From: Aureimonas sp. ME7
GTDB taxonomy: Bacteria > Pseudomonadota > Alphaproteobacteria > Rhizobiales > Rhizobiaceae
Length of the DNA: 64,000 nucleotides
Assembly: GCF_903970965.1 (NCBI RefSeq)
Contig: NZ_CAJCKW010000002.1
Location: 248,001 to 312,000 of the forward strand
Reading direction: 5' to 3'
A model generated the notes under the pieces. It worked only from the letters and a program-made list of their open reading frames with translations. It searched no databases and was not told the origin of the DNA. Below, one piece after another: positions 18,855 through 26,279 of this stretch. A program made the position numbers and the translations under genes. Each line of letters opens with the position of its first letter. Positions within the stretch are counted from its first letter, which is position 1.

Positions 18855-19685
18855 ATGTCAATCGACATCAACGAAAGCGAGACCTCGCCTCGCTACAGTG
18901 CGCCCGCCTTGGAAAAGGGGCTGGATATCCTGGAATACCTGTCGGCGACGCGCTCGGCGCTTTCGCTGAGCGACGTTTGCGATGGCTTGGGTCGAACACG
19001 GAGCGAGATCTTTCGGATGGTCGCGGTTCTGGAAGCGCGGGGCTATATCGAGCGTGAGACGCCGGATCGGTTCGTGGTGGCCGACAAGCTGTTCCGGCTC
19101 GGGCTCAACCGACCGATCTACCGATCGCTTCTGGAAAGCGCGCTGCCCGTAATGCGGGCCTTTGCCGAGGAGACCGGATATTCCTGCCATCTGGCCGTTG
19201 CCAGCGACACGTCGATGGTCGTCGTCGCGCGCGTCGAAAGCGTGTCGCATATCGGCTTTTCCGTACGCGTCGGATACCGTCAGCCGCTCATCCGCACCGG
19301 CTCGGGCCGCAATCTTTTGGCTTTCATGTCCGAACCACGCCGCATAAGGACGCTGGAGGCGATCGGGCGCGAGCATTCGGGAGAGGATGCGAAGGCGTTC
19401 GAAGTGGAACTCGAAACGGTCCGGCGATCCGGCTTCGTGGTGCGCCCTTCCAGCATCGCCGAAGGGGTGACGGATATTTCGGCCCCCGTCTTCGACCGTG
19501 AAGAGGGGGGCGCCGTCGCCGCACTCACCTGCCCGCACATCCGGATTCTGAACGCCCCCATCGAGCCGGACGTCTTGCTGGAACGGGTGCGCGATGCCGC
19601 ACGCCAGATCGGCTTTGCCCTATCGGGCGACGAAGCGAAACGAAACCAGCAGCGCGCGGCGGCGCGATCAGGGAGCATTTCATGA
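18855..19685 (+). CDS. IclR family transcriptional regulator
   Basis: This probable local regulator of the fucose/fuconate genes has 276 residues. An N-terminal winged helix-turn-helix spans about 15-75 ([20 protein letters not shown], then [20 protein letters not shown]). The C-terminal IclR effector domain follows, with [20 protein letters not shown] and [11 protein letters not shown]. The ATG at 18855 is chosen because the frame upstream runs into the divergent gene and the domain starts shortly after it. It overlaps the next dehydrogenase gene by four bases. The ligand is unknown; L-fuconate or its keto-deoxy product would fit. Confidence 0.9.
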   Translation: MSIDINESETSPRYSAPALEKGLDILEYLSATRSALSLSDVCDGLGRTRSEIFRMVAVLEARGYIERETPDRFVVADKLFRLGLNRPIYRSLLESALPVMRAFAEETGYSCHLAVASDTSMVVVARVESVSHIGFSVRVGYRQPLIRTGSGRNLLAFMSEPRRIRTLEAIGREHSGEDAKAFEVELETVRRSGFVVRPSSIAEGVTDISAPVFDREEGGAVAALTCPHIRILNAPIEPDVLLERVRDAARQIGFALSGDEAKRNQQRAAARSGSIS

Positions 19686-20425
19686 CCGATAGACTCAAGG
19701 GAAAGCGCGCCATCGTCACGGCGGCAGCGCAAGGCATCGGCCACGCGACGGCTCTCGCCTTTGCCCGCGAGGGTGCCGAGGTCGTGGCGACCGATCTCAA
19801 CGGAGCAAAACTCGCCGAACTCGACGGCATACCCAGCATCGAAACGCGCCAACTCGACGTTCTCGACGCACAAGCGATCGCCGCCTTCGCGCAGGACATC
19901 GGCAGGCCGGACATCCTCTTCAACTGCGCCGGCTTCGTTCATGCCGGAACCATCCTCGACTGCACGGAGGAAGAGTTCGACTTCGCCTTCGCATTGAACG
20001 TGAAGTCCATGTTCCGCATGGTTCGAACCTTTCTTCCGTGGATGATCGACGGCGGCGGTGGGTCGATCGTCAACATCGCCTCGGTTGCGTCCTCGGTGAT
20101 CGCGGCACCCAACCGCTTCGCCTACGGCGCGTCCAAGGCGGCGGTGGTCGGCTTGACGAAGTCGGTCGCCGCCGACTTCGTGTCGCAGGGCGTCCGCGCC
20201 AACGCGATCTGTCCCGGCACGGTGGAAAGCCCATCGCTGGAAGACCGCATGCGGGCCACCGGCGACTTGGAAGCGGCACGCCGAGCCTTCGCGGCGCGCC
20301 AGCCGATGGGTCGGCTGGGCAGGCCGGAGGAGATCGCGTCCCTCGCCGTCTATCTCGCTTCGCCCGAGGCGGCATTCGTGACCGGACAAGCGATTTCGAT
20401 CGACGGCGGGTGGACCAATATCTGA
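19682..20425 (+). CDS. SDR dehydrogenase, probable 2-keto-3-deoxy-L-fuconate dehydrogenase
   Basis: It probably oxidises 2-keto-3-deoxy-L-fuconate at C4 with NAD+, the step after fuconate dehydratase. The 247-residue protein is a classical short-chain dehydrogenase: nucleotide loop TAAAQGIGHA (13-22; the usual TG is TA here, as in BDH2/KDF dehydrogenases), NCAGFVHAG, catalytic Ser region NIASVASS and YGASK. The C-terminus ISIDGGWTNI is the common SDR end. It is translationally coupled to the IclR gene. Substrate is inferred from the neighbour; a 3-hydroxybutyrate-type dehydrogenase is the main alternative. Confidence 0.85.
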   Translation: MTDRLKGKRAIVTAAAQGIGHATALAFAREGAEVVATDLNGAKLAELDGIPSIETRQLDVLDAQAIAAFAQDIGRPDILFNCAGFVHAGTILDCTEEEFDFAFALNVKSMFRMVRTFLPWMIDGGGGSIVNIASVASSVIAAPNRFAYGASKAAVVGLTKSVAADFVSQGVRANAICPGTVESPSLEDRMRATGDLEAARRAFAARQPMGRLGRPEEIASLAVYLASPEAAFVTGQAISIDGGWTNI

Positions 20426-20572
20426 ACTGCCACTCAAGCATTCGACGGGCGCGAGAAGAAGTTTTGCGAATGCCTTCGGCGATCTTGCGAGTCGAAAATA
20501 GAGCAGATACGGTTTGATTTATCCAAAACGATAAGAACCGGAACAACCGGTCTATTTCTGGGAGGAACCCTT

Positions 20573-21556
20573 ATGCTTTTGAAGAAAGTGACGCGCCGCT
20601 TGGCGCTCGGCACGCTGGCTCTCGCGGCCGGCTTCATGGCGGCGCCAAGCGGCCCTGCCTTCGCGCAGCAGCCCACCATTCCGATCATCGTCAAGGACAC
20701 CACGTCCTTCTACTGGCAGATCGTGCTGGCCGGCGCGCGTCAGGCCGGCAAGGATCTCGGCGTCCAAGTGCCCGAACTCGGCGCCCAGGCGGAAACCGAC
20801 ATCAACGGCCAGATCTCGATCCTGGAGAACGCCGTCGCCGGCAGCCCGGCCGCCGTGGTGATCGCCCCGACGGAGCGCACCGCGCTCGGCCCCCCGATCA
20901 CGGAGGCCGCCCAGTCGGTTCCGGTTATCGGCATCGACTCCTCGGCCGAATCCACGGCCTTCACCTCGTTCCTGACCACCGACAACGTCCAGGGCGGGCG
21001 CATTGCCGCCGATGGTCTGGCTGCGGCCATCAAGGCCAAGACCGGCAAGGAAGAAGGCGATGTCGCGCTGATCACCAACTCGCCGAACGCCGGCTCATTG
21101 GAGGAGCGCAAGAAGGGCTTTATCGAGCAGCTTGCCAAATATCCCGGCCTCAAGCTCGTGGCGGACCGCTACGCCGACGGTCAGGCCGCGACCGGGCTCA
21201 ACATCACGACCGACCTTCTGACCGCCAACCCGAACCTCGTCGGCATCTTCGCCTCGAACCTCATCATGGCGCAGGGCGCGGGCCAGGCGGTGGCCGAGAA
21301 CGGGGTCAAGGACAAGGTCGCCCTGATCGGGTTCGACAGCGACGACCGGCTCGTCGGCTTCCTGCGCGACGGTGTCATCTCGGCCCTCGTGGTCCAGGAC
21401 CCCTATCGAATGGGCTACGACGGCATCAAGACCGCGCTCGCCGCTTCCAAGAAGGAAACGGTGGAGAAGAACGTCGACACCGGCGCCAACCTGATTACCA
21501 CCGCGAACATGGACGAGCCGCGCTCGCAGGAACTCCTGAACCCGAAGGTCAACTGA
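20573..21556 (+). CDS. CUT2 sugar ABC transporter, binding protein (fucose locus)
   Basis: This periplasmic sugar receptor has 327 residues, with a signal peptide ending near PAFAQ and a LacI/RbsB-type fold: IPIIVKDTTSFYWQIVLAGA at the start, then AVVIAPTERTALG and VALIGFDSDDRLVGFLRDG. The ATG at 20573 follows a GGGAGGAACC site. The ATPase and permease genes follow on the same strand. The 147-base gap upstream probably holds its promoter. Location next to fuconate dehydratase suggests L-fucose or a related deoxy or acid sugar, but sequence alone does not name the ligand. Confidence 0.88.
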   Translation: MLLKKVTRRLALGTLALAAGFMAAPSGPAFAQQPTIPIIVKDTTSFYWQIVLAGARQAGKDLGVQVPELGAQAETDINGQISILENAVAGSPAAVVIAPTERTALGPPITEAAQSVPVIGIDSSAESTAFTSFLTTDNVQGGRIAADGLAAAIKAKTGKEEGDVALITNSPNAGSLEERKKGFIEQLAKYPGLKLVADRYADGQAATGLNITTDLLTANPNLVGIFASNLIMAQGAGQAVAENGVKDKVALIGFDSDDRLVGFLRDGVISALVVQDPYRMGYDGIKTALAASKKETVEKNVDTGANLITTANMDEPRSQELLNPKVN

Positions 21557-21563
21557 CCTTCCA

Positions 21564-21603
21564 GCGACGGCGGGCGGCGCGTGCCGCCCGTGCGCTCCGT
21601 CGC
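21564..21603 (+). promoter_or_regulatory. Intercistronic hairpin after the binding-protein gene
   Basis: A two-step hairpin lies just after the stop. Its inner stem is GGGCGGC/GCCGCCC (21572-21578 and 21583-21589) and its outer stem is GCGACGG/CCGTCGC (21564-21570 and 21597-21603). No T-run follows, so RNA protection or partial read-through control between binding protein and ATPase is more likely than full termination. Confidence 0.55.
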
Positions 21604-21658
21604 CTGGCTTCGCCATTCTTCGGAGCGGCGCGCCGGGCGGCCCCAACAGGAGAGTGCC

Positions 21659-23206
21659 GTGCCCCAAGCTCGAGATGAACCGCTCCACGCCCCCTCCCGG
21701 ACCCCGCAAGACGTCTCGCCCGAGCCGATCCAGCCTATTTTGGAACTGCGCGGCCTGGAAAAGCGGTACGGTCCGGTCCTGGCCCTGAAACCGTCCTCGC
21801 TTGCCTTCGAGCCGGGCGAGGTCCACGCGATCGTCGGCGAGAACGGGGCCGGCAAGTCCACCCTGATCAAGCTCCTGACCGGCGTCATCCGCCGGTCCGG
21901 GGGCGAGATTCTTTGGCAGGGCAAGCCGGTGGAACTGGCGACCCCGCAGGAGGCGATCGACCACGGCATTAACGCGGTGCATCAGGAAGTCGTCCTGTGC
22001 CGTCACCTGTCGGTCGCCGCCAACATCTTCCTCGGCGACGAGCATGTCCGCTTCGGTCTCCTGCGCAAGCGCGACATGAACAGGGACGCCCAGCGTATCC
22101 TCGACGATCTCGGATTCCAGCTTCCGGCCGACGTGGAGCTGGGATCGCTGACCATCGGGCAGCAGCAGCTCGTGGCCACCGCGCGCGCGTCGCTGCGCGG
22201 AACGCGCTTCCTGATCTTCGACGAGCCGACGGCCTACCTGACGCGTCAGGAAGCGGCGCAGCTCTTCACCCTGATCCGAAGGCTCAAGGGCGAAGGCGTT
22301 ACGATCGTCTACATCAGCCACCGCATGGAAGAAGTGTTCGAGCTGGCGGACCGAGTCTCGGTTCTGCGCGACGGGCTTCTCGTCGGCACGCGGCCGATCG
22401 GCGAGACCGACGAGGCGGAGCTCGTCGCCATGATGATCAACCGGTCGCTTGAGCAGATCTACCACAAGGAGACGGTGCCGCTCGGCGCTCCGCTGATCGA
22501 GGCGCAAAGCCTGTCGGGAACGGGGTTCTCCGACGTGTCCCTCACCGTGCGCGCCGGCGAGATCGTCGGGCTCTACGGCCTGATCGGCGCGGGGCGCAGC
22601 GAGTTCGCGCTTAGCCTCTTCGGGCGAAATCCAAAAACCGGTGGGCAGATCCTTTGGAAGGGTCAGCCCGTCGATATCGGGACGGAGAGGCGCGCGATCG
22701 ACCTTGGCATCGCGCTCGCGCCCGAAAGCCGTCGCGATCAGGGCCTTGCTCTCAACCTGCCGATCGGGCTCAACCTCAACCTGCCGATCTACCGCCGCCT
22801 GACGCGCGGGATCACCATCTCGTCCCGCGCGGAGAGCGAGCATGCCGAGCGGCAGATCCGCAACCTCGCGATCAAGACGCCGAGCCCGCGCTCTCTCGCT
22901 TCCTCCATGTCGGGAGGGAACCAGCAGAAGATCGTGATCGGCAAGTGGCTGAACCACGGTGCCGAACTCTTCATCTTCGACGAGCCGACGGTGGGCGTCG
23001 ACGTCGGCACCAAGGCCGAGATCTACCGGCTTTTCGGCGAACTCCTCAAGAACGGCGCCGGCATCCTCCTGATCTCGTCCTACCTGCCCGAGGTCTACGA
23101 GCTCGCCGATACGCTCCACGTGTTTCGCGCTGGGCGGCTCGTCGGCACCAGCGCCTTCCACGAAGGCACGCATGAAGACATCCTCACCCAGGCCATCGGG
23201 GTCTGA
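21659..23206 (+). CDS. CUT2 sugar ABC transporter, tandem ATPase (fucose locus)
   Basis: It energises the sugar importer encoded around it. The start is the GTG at 21659, six bases after AGGAG; earlier codons in the frame lie in the hairpin region. The 515-residue protein has an N-terminal tail of about 25 residues and two ABC domains. The first has [21 protein letters not shown] and FLIFDEPTAYL. The second has a degenerate P-loop (GLIGAGRSEFA) but SGGNQQKIVIGKW and FIFDEPTVGVDVG. YLTRQEAAQLF replaces the more usual ALxxxE pattern after the first Walker B. The permease follows 15 bases later. Confidence 0.9.
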   Translation: MPQARDEPLHAPSRTPQDVSPEPIQPILELRGLEKRYGPVLALKPSSLAFEPGEVHAIVGENGAGKSTLIKLLTGVIRRSGGEILWQGKPVELATPQEAIDHGINAVHQEVVLCRHLSVAANIFLGDEHVRFGLLRKRDMNRDAQRILDDLGFQLPADVELGSLTIGQQQLVATARASLRGTRFLIFDEPTAYLTRQEAAQLFTLIRRLKGEGVTIVYISHRMEEVFELADRVSVLRDGLLVGTRPIGETDEAELVAMMINRSLEQIYHKETVPLGAPLIEAQSLSGTGFSDVSLTVRAGEIVGLYGLIGAGRSEFALSLFGRNPKTGGQILWKGQPVDIGTERRAIDLGIALAPESRRDQGLALNLPIGLNLNLPIYRRLTRGITISSRAESEHAERQIRNLAIKTPSPRSLASSMSGGNQQKIVIGKWLNHGAELFIFDEPTVGVDVGTKAEIYRLFGELLKNGAGILLISSYLPEVYELADTLHVFRAGRLVGTSAFHEGTHEDILTQAIGV

Positions 23207-23221
23207 CCCGAAGGGGCGATC

Positions 23222-24205
23222 ATGACCATCCCAAGCACCAACGCCGATACCGCCGCCGCACTCCACAAGCCGCGGCGCAACTTCGGCTTCCTGTTCGCGC
23301 TGACGCTTCTCGGCTTGCTCGTCGCGCTCTGGGTCTTCCTGGCCTTCGCGACACCGACCTTCGCGACGGGCAACAACATCTCGAACCTCCTGCGCCAGGG
23401 CTCGATGATCGCGATCCTTGCCATCGGCCAGACCTTCGTCATCATCACCGCCGGCATCGACCTTTCGGTCGGCGCCATCGTCGGCTTCTCCACCACCGTC
23501 ATCGCATGGCTTCTCCAAGCCGGCGTTCCCGTCTGGGCAGCGGTCGTCCTGACGCTTCTGATGGGCTTGGCGATCGGCCTGTTCCATGGGTTCGGGATCG
23601 TGAAGATGGGGCTACCGCCCTTCATCATCACGCTGGCGACCCTTACGGCGCTGCGCGGCATCGGCCTCGTCATCACCAACGGCTCGACGATCTCCATCAC
23701 CGATCCGGCCTTCAACGCGTTCTCGCGCGGCAGCCTCATCGGCATCCCCAACCTGTTCTGGATGGTGATCCTCGTCGCCGTGCCCGCCTTCGTCTTCCTG
23801 CATCGCTCGCGCTTCGGCCGCTATCTCTTCGCGGTAGGCTCCAACCCCGAGGCCGCCCGCCTTTCGGGGGTCAACGTCTCGCGCATCATCTATCTCGCCT
23901 ATTCTCTGTCGGCCGTCTGCGCCGCCTTCGTCGGCATCCTTCTGGCGACGCGTATCGGCGTCGGCAACGCGACGCAGGCCGAAGGCTGGGAGTTGCAGGC
24001 CATCGCCTCGTCGGTGATCGGAGGAACCAGCCTGTTCGGGGCGGTCGGTTCGATCCAGGGCCCCCTCATCGGCGCCTTCATCCTCGCCACGATCAACAAC
24101 GGGGCCAACCTTCTGAACGTCAACTCGTTCTGGCAGCGGATCATCACCGGTGCGTTGATCATCGTGATCGTGTATTTCGACCAGCTCCGGCGGCGACGCC
24201 AATAA
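23222..24205 (+). CDS. CUT2 sugar ABC transporter, permease (fucose locus)
   Basis: This is the membrane subunit of the same importer. The 327-residue protein has about nine hydrophobic helices and the CUT2 signature stretches FVIITAGIDLSVGAIVGFST and SSVIGGTSLFGAVGSIQGP. The short charged N-terminus ends before LFALTLLGLLVALW. The ATG at 23222 is 15 bases after the ATPase stop. A terminator-like hairpin lies 48 bases past the stop, so the unit is binding protein, ATPase, permease. A single permease gene implies a homodimer. Confidence 0.92.
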   Translation: MTIPSTNADTAAALHKPRRNFGFLFALTLLGLLVALWVFLAFATPTFATGNNISNLLRQGSMIAILAIGQTFVIITAGIDLSVGAIVGFSTTVIAWLLQAGVPVWAAVVLTLLMGLAIGLFHGFGIVKMGLPPFIITLATLTALRGIGLVITNGSTISITDPAFNAFSRGSLIGIPNLFWMVILVAVPAFVFLHRSRFGRYLFAVGSNPEAARLSGVNVSRIIYLAYSLSAVCAAFVGILLATRIGVGNATQAEGWELQAIASSVIGGTSLFGAVGSIQGPLIGAFILATINNGANLLNVNSFWQRIITGALIIVIVYFDQLRRRRQ

Positions 24206-24252
24206 TCGGGCTCGGGGGCGGACAATTACGAACGGCGCGTTATCTGTTCGGC

Positions 24253-24285
24253 AGGTGTTTCGAGCCTAGCCTCGAACACCTCTTT
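24253..24285 (+). terminator. Probable terminator of the fucose-locus transporter operon
   Basis: An 11-12 bp stem, AGGTGTTTCGAG with CTCGAACACCT (24253-24264 and 24271-24281, one bulged T), is followed by CTTTC. The T-run is short, so efficiency is uncertain. Position, about 50 bases past the permease, supports termination. Confidence 0.6.
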
Positions 24286-24365
24286 CGGACGGGGCGCGTG
24301 GGGTCGGTGACCGGCACGGCGCGTCGCTCCAGCGTGTGTCGGTTCGATAAGGCGAGGCGTGGTTC

Positions 24366-24734
24366 GTGAGTAAAGTGGCTTCGCTCGAAGGCAAGCGGGT
24401 TCTTCTGGTGGAAGACGAGTTCCTCGTCGCCATGGATATCGAGTGCGAGTTGGAGGATTCGGGAGCCAAGGTCGTCTGTGCCGGCTCGCTCGCCAGCGCA
24501 CAACAATGCGTGGACGCCGGCCTGTTCGACGCGGCGATCCTGGATCTCAACTTGCATGGGAAGCCGTCCTACCCGGTCGCGGACAGGCTGGCGCACATGG
24601 ATATCCCCTTCATCTTCCACACCGGACAAGGGGAGCGGGCCGTCCTTCTGGAGCGCTATCCCGGCGTCGGCGTCTACAACAAACCTTGCGACGGGCGATC
24701 GCTCGTCAAAGCATTGAGTCAGATCATCGCCTGA
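24366..24734 (+). CDS. Single-domain response regulator (receiver only)
   Basis: This 122-residue phospho-receiver protein has no output domain. All receiver residues are present: E16/D17 (VEDEF), phospho-acceptor D60 (AILDLNLHG), T86 and K106 (VYNKPCD). The segment PFIFHTGQGE (81-90) resembles the FAT-GUY motif (PFxFATGYG) of alphaproteobacterial stress-pathway receivers, although two positions differ. The start is a GTG at 24366, with a second GTG three codons later. No kinase gene is adjacent. A signalling or phosphate-sink role near the general stress response is inference. Confidence 0.85.
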   Translation: MSKVASLEGKRVLLVEDEFLVAMDIECELEDSGAKVVCAGSLASAQQCVDAGLFDAAILDLNLHGKPSYPVADRLAHMDIPFIFHTGQGERAVLLERYPGVGVYNKPCDGRSLVKALSQIIA

Positions 24735-24827
24735 AGGCCATAACGGCGCAGACGTCTTCACTAGAGATGCGGCGCTTACCTCCTGTCCACCAGTCGAACG
24801 GATGTCAGCCTGGCGAACGTCATTACG

Positions 24828-24853
24828 GGAACCTTTGGCGACCCGTGGAAGTT
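24828..24853 (+). promoter_or_regulatory. EcfG-type (general stress) promoter candidate
   Basis: GGAAC at 24828-24832 is followed after 18 bases by GTT at 24851-24853. This matches the alphaproteobacterial EcfG/RpoE2 pattern (GGAAC, 16-19 bases, GTT or TT). It lies 81 bases before the ATG of the small exported protein and after the response-regulator stop. Confidence 0.55.
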
Positions 24854-24934
24854 GAGAACGAGATCCAAAGAGAGCGACGAGTTCTTGCGTTGCTGGCGGC
24901 GGGTCCGTCAGTCACCTTTCATGGAGAGTTCCCG

Positions 24935-25294
24935 ATGAAGCGCCTTCTGATTGCATTCGCCACCACCGCCATCCTGTCGACCGGCGCCTATGCGCAGACG
25001 TCCGAGACGACGAATCCGGTGCCCGGCACCAGCGAAGGTGAAAACTCGACGATCCCGGCCGACGCGGCCGGCGCGGTCGTGACCCCGGGCGACGCGCCGG
25101 TCGCCACGACGGCGGAAGGCACCAGCTCGGTTCCGGTTCCCGGCAACAACAGCGGCATCGACTCCACCATGCCCGCCGACGCGGCAAGCACTGTGGTCGT
25201 CGGCTCGGACGCCGCGCCGCTTCCGAAGGAAGGGGCCGCTCCGGTTCCGGGAACCAGCGCGGGCGCCGAAACGGCGGCTCCCCCGGCCAACTGA
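24935..25294 (+). CDS. Small exported Pro/Ala/Thr-rich repeat protein
   Basis: No known family is recognised. The 119-residue product starts with a clear signal peptide (MKRLLIAFATTAILSTGAYA, cleavage near AQT). The mature part is low-complexity, without cysteine, and built of about two and a half imperfect repeats of 36-39 residues: PVPGTSEGENSTIPADAAGA, then PVPGNNSGIDSTMPADAAST, then PVPGTSAGAETAAPPAN. The repeat also covers the TPGDAPV/SDAAPLP segments. The ATG at 24935 is preceded by GGAGAG. An EcfG-like promoter upstream and a strong terminator downstream make it a single-gene unit. A secreted or envelope stress role is plausible but unproven. Confidence 0.75.
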   Translation: MKRLLIAFATTAILSTGAYAQTSETTNPVPGTSEGENSTIPADAAGAVVTPGDAPVATTAEGTSSVPVPGNNSGIDSTMPADAASTVVVGSDAAPLPKEGAAPVPGTSAGAETAAPPAN

Positions 25295-25317
25295 TATTTT
25301 CGCTCGCACGACAGGAA

Positions 25318-25343
25318 CGCCAGCCCTCCCGGCTGGCGTTTTT
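25318..25343 (+). terminator. Rho-independent terminator
   Basis: A perfect 8-bp stem CGCCAGCC/GGCTGGCG (25318-25325 and 25331-25338) with a five-base loop is followed by TTTTTGTTT. It lies 24 bases past the stop of the small exported protein gene. Confidence 0.92.
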
Positions 25344-25362
25344 GTTTGCTCTCAGTTCCGCG

Positions 25363-25645
25363 TCACGACTTCTCCGTTGCGGCAGTCTTCCTGGCGGAGG
25401 CCGAGCGCTCTTCGGCCGTGTGCGACGCCGATGCGTGACCGCCCTCTCGGGCCGAGGCGTTCGATTCCGGATGCCCGCGCCTCGAACGGCTCTTGTTGCC
25501 ACCGGCACTGTCCTTGTTGACGGTGGCTTGAGGCTCGGGGCTCCGCTTCGTCCTTGTCGATGCCCCGCGCCTCGTAACTTTCGGCGATATGATCCGCCTT
25601 CCGTTCCTGCTTGCCGGTATATTCCGACTTGTCTCCACGGGGCAT
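25363..25645 (-). pseudogene. Frameshifted small basic stress-type protein gene
   Basis: Two overlapping frames together make one family member. The first frame starts at 25645 with MPRGDKSEYTGKQERKADHI, then AESYEARGIDKDEAEPRA. The second frame, ending at 25363, continues QATVNKDSAGGNKS and a Ser/Ala/Lys-rich tail ending RKTAATEKS. Intact relatives read ...EAERRAWATVNKD... with no break. Removing one base around 25529-25545 restores EAEPRAQATVNKD with no gap. Such Lys/Arg-rich proteins of about 95 residues are common in rhizobia and are sometimes called plasmid-stabilisation-like; their function is unknown. A sequencing error is a serious alternative to a true mutation. Confidence 0.7.
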
Positions 25646-25704
25646 GTCGGCCTCACGATCCAGGTTTGTCGTGAAGACCCATGCCGACGCGCGAGAGTTC
25701 CTGA

Positions 25705-26259
25705 CTATTCCATGTTGGTGTGGTTAGCCCGCATCGATTCGGGCGACACCGCGAGAAGCGTCTTCAGTTTCAGCACCATCACCTCGAAGAGCACGAAAAG
25801 CGCTCCTTCGAAAAGCGAGCCCATCGGCAACACGGACGTCGCGGCTGCGCCCTGGTCGTCTGCCATGGTTTGAGCCGGTACGGTCAGAACGAAGTCGGCC
25901 ATCGACGGCACTCGCCCGGATGGTTGCGCCGTGATCACCAGGACATCCGCCCCGGCCGACTTGGCGACGCCCACGAGCGCCACCGAGGTCGAGATTTCGC
26001 CGGGACCGCAGACGACCAGGAACAGATCGCCCGGCCCAAGCGGCGGCGTCGTCATGTCGCCAACCACCGAAACGGCGCGTCCGAGATGAAAGAGGCGCAT
26101 GGCGAAGCCCTTGAGCTGCAGCCCTTCGCGCCCACCGGCATAGACGCAGACGTGACGCGCCGCGGCGATGCGGCGGCAGGCTTCGTCCACCGACGCATCG
26201 TCGATCCGGTCGGCGACCCGAGCGAGTTCGTCCAGCGCGGTTCTGTAGAGATTGCTCAT
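25705..26259 (-). CDS. SIS-domain sugar-phosphate isomerase (6-phospho-3-hexuloisomerase-like)
   Basis: The 184-residue protein consists of one SIS domain: VCVYAGGREGLQLKGFAMRL near residue 45, PLGPGDLFLVVCGPGEISTS near 80 and GADVLVITAQPSGRVPSMAD near 105. Its size and layout match HxlB/PHI, which converts 3-hexulose 6-phosphate to fructose 6-phosphate. No 3-hexulose-6-phosphate synthase partner is present. The ATG at 26259 follows GGGGG; a TTG at 26283 is unlikely. It lies 20 bases behind rhaI on the same strand, so it may act on a phosphosugar in rhamnose use. That role is not documented. Confidence 0.8.
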   Translation of the reverse strand: MSNLYRTALDELARVADRIDDASVDEACRRIAAARHVCVYAGGREGLQLKGFAMRLFHLGRAVSVVGDMTTPPLGPGDLFLVVCGPGEISTSVALVGVAKSAGADVLVITAQPSGRVPSMADFVLTVPAQTMADDQGAAATSVLPMGSLFEGALFVLFEVMVLKLKTLLAVSPESMRANHTNME

Positions 26260-26279
26260 GATGACCCCCGTCCCATTCT

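Noticed and set aside
21095-23587. A minus-strand open frame of about 830 codons
   Set aside because: It is antisense to the receptor and ATPase genes of the fucose locus, is full of Arg/Gly/Asp/Glu, and matches nothing recognisable.
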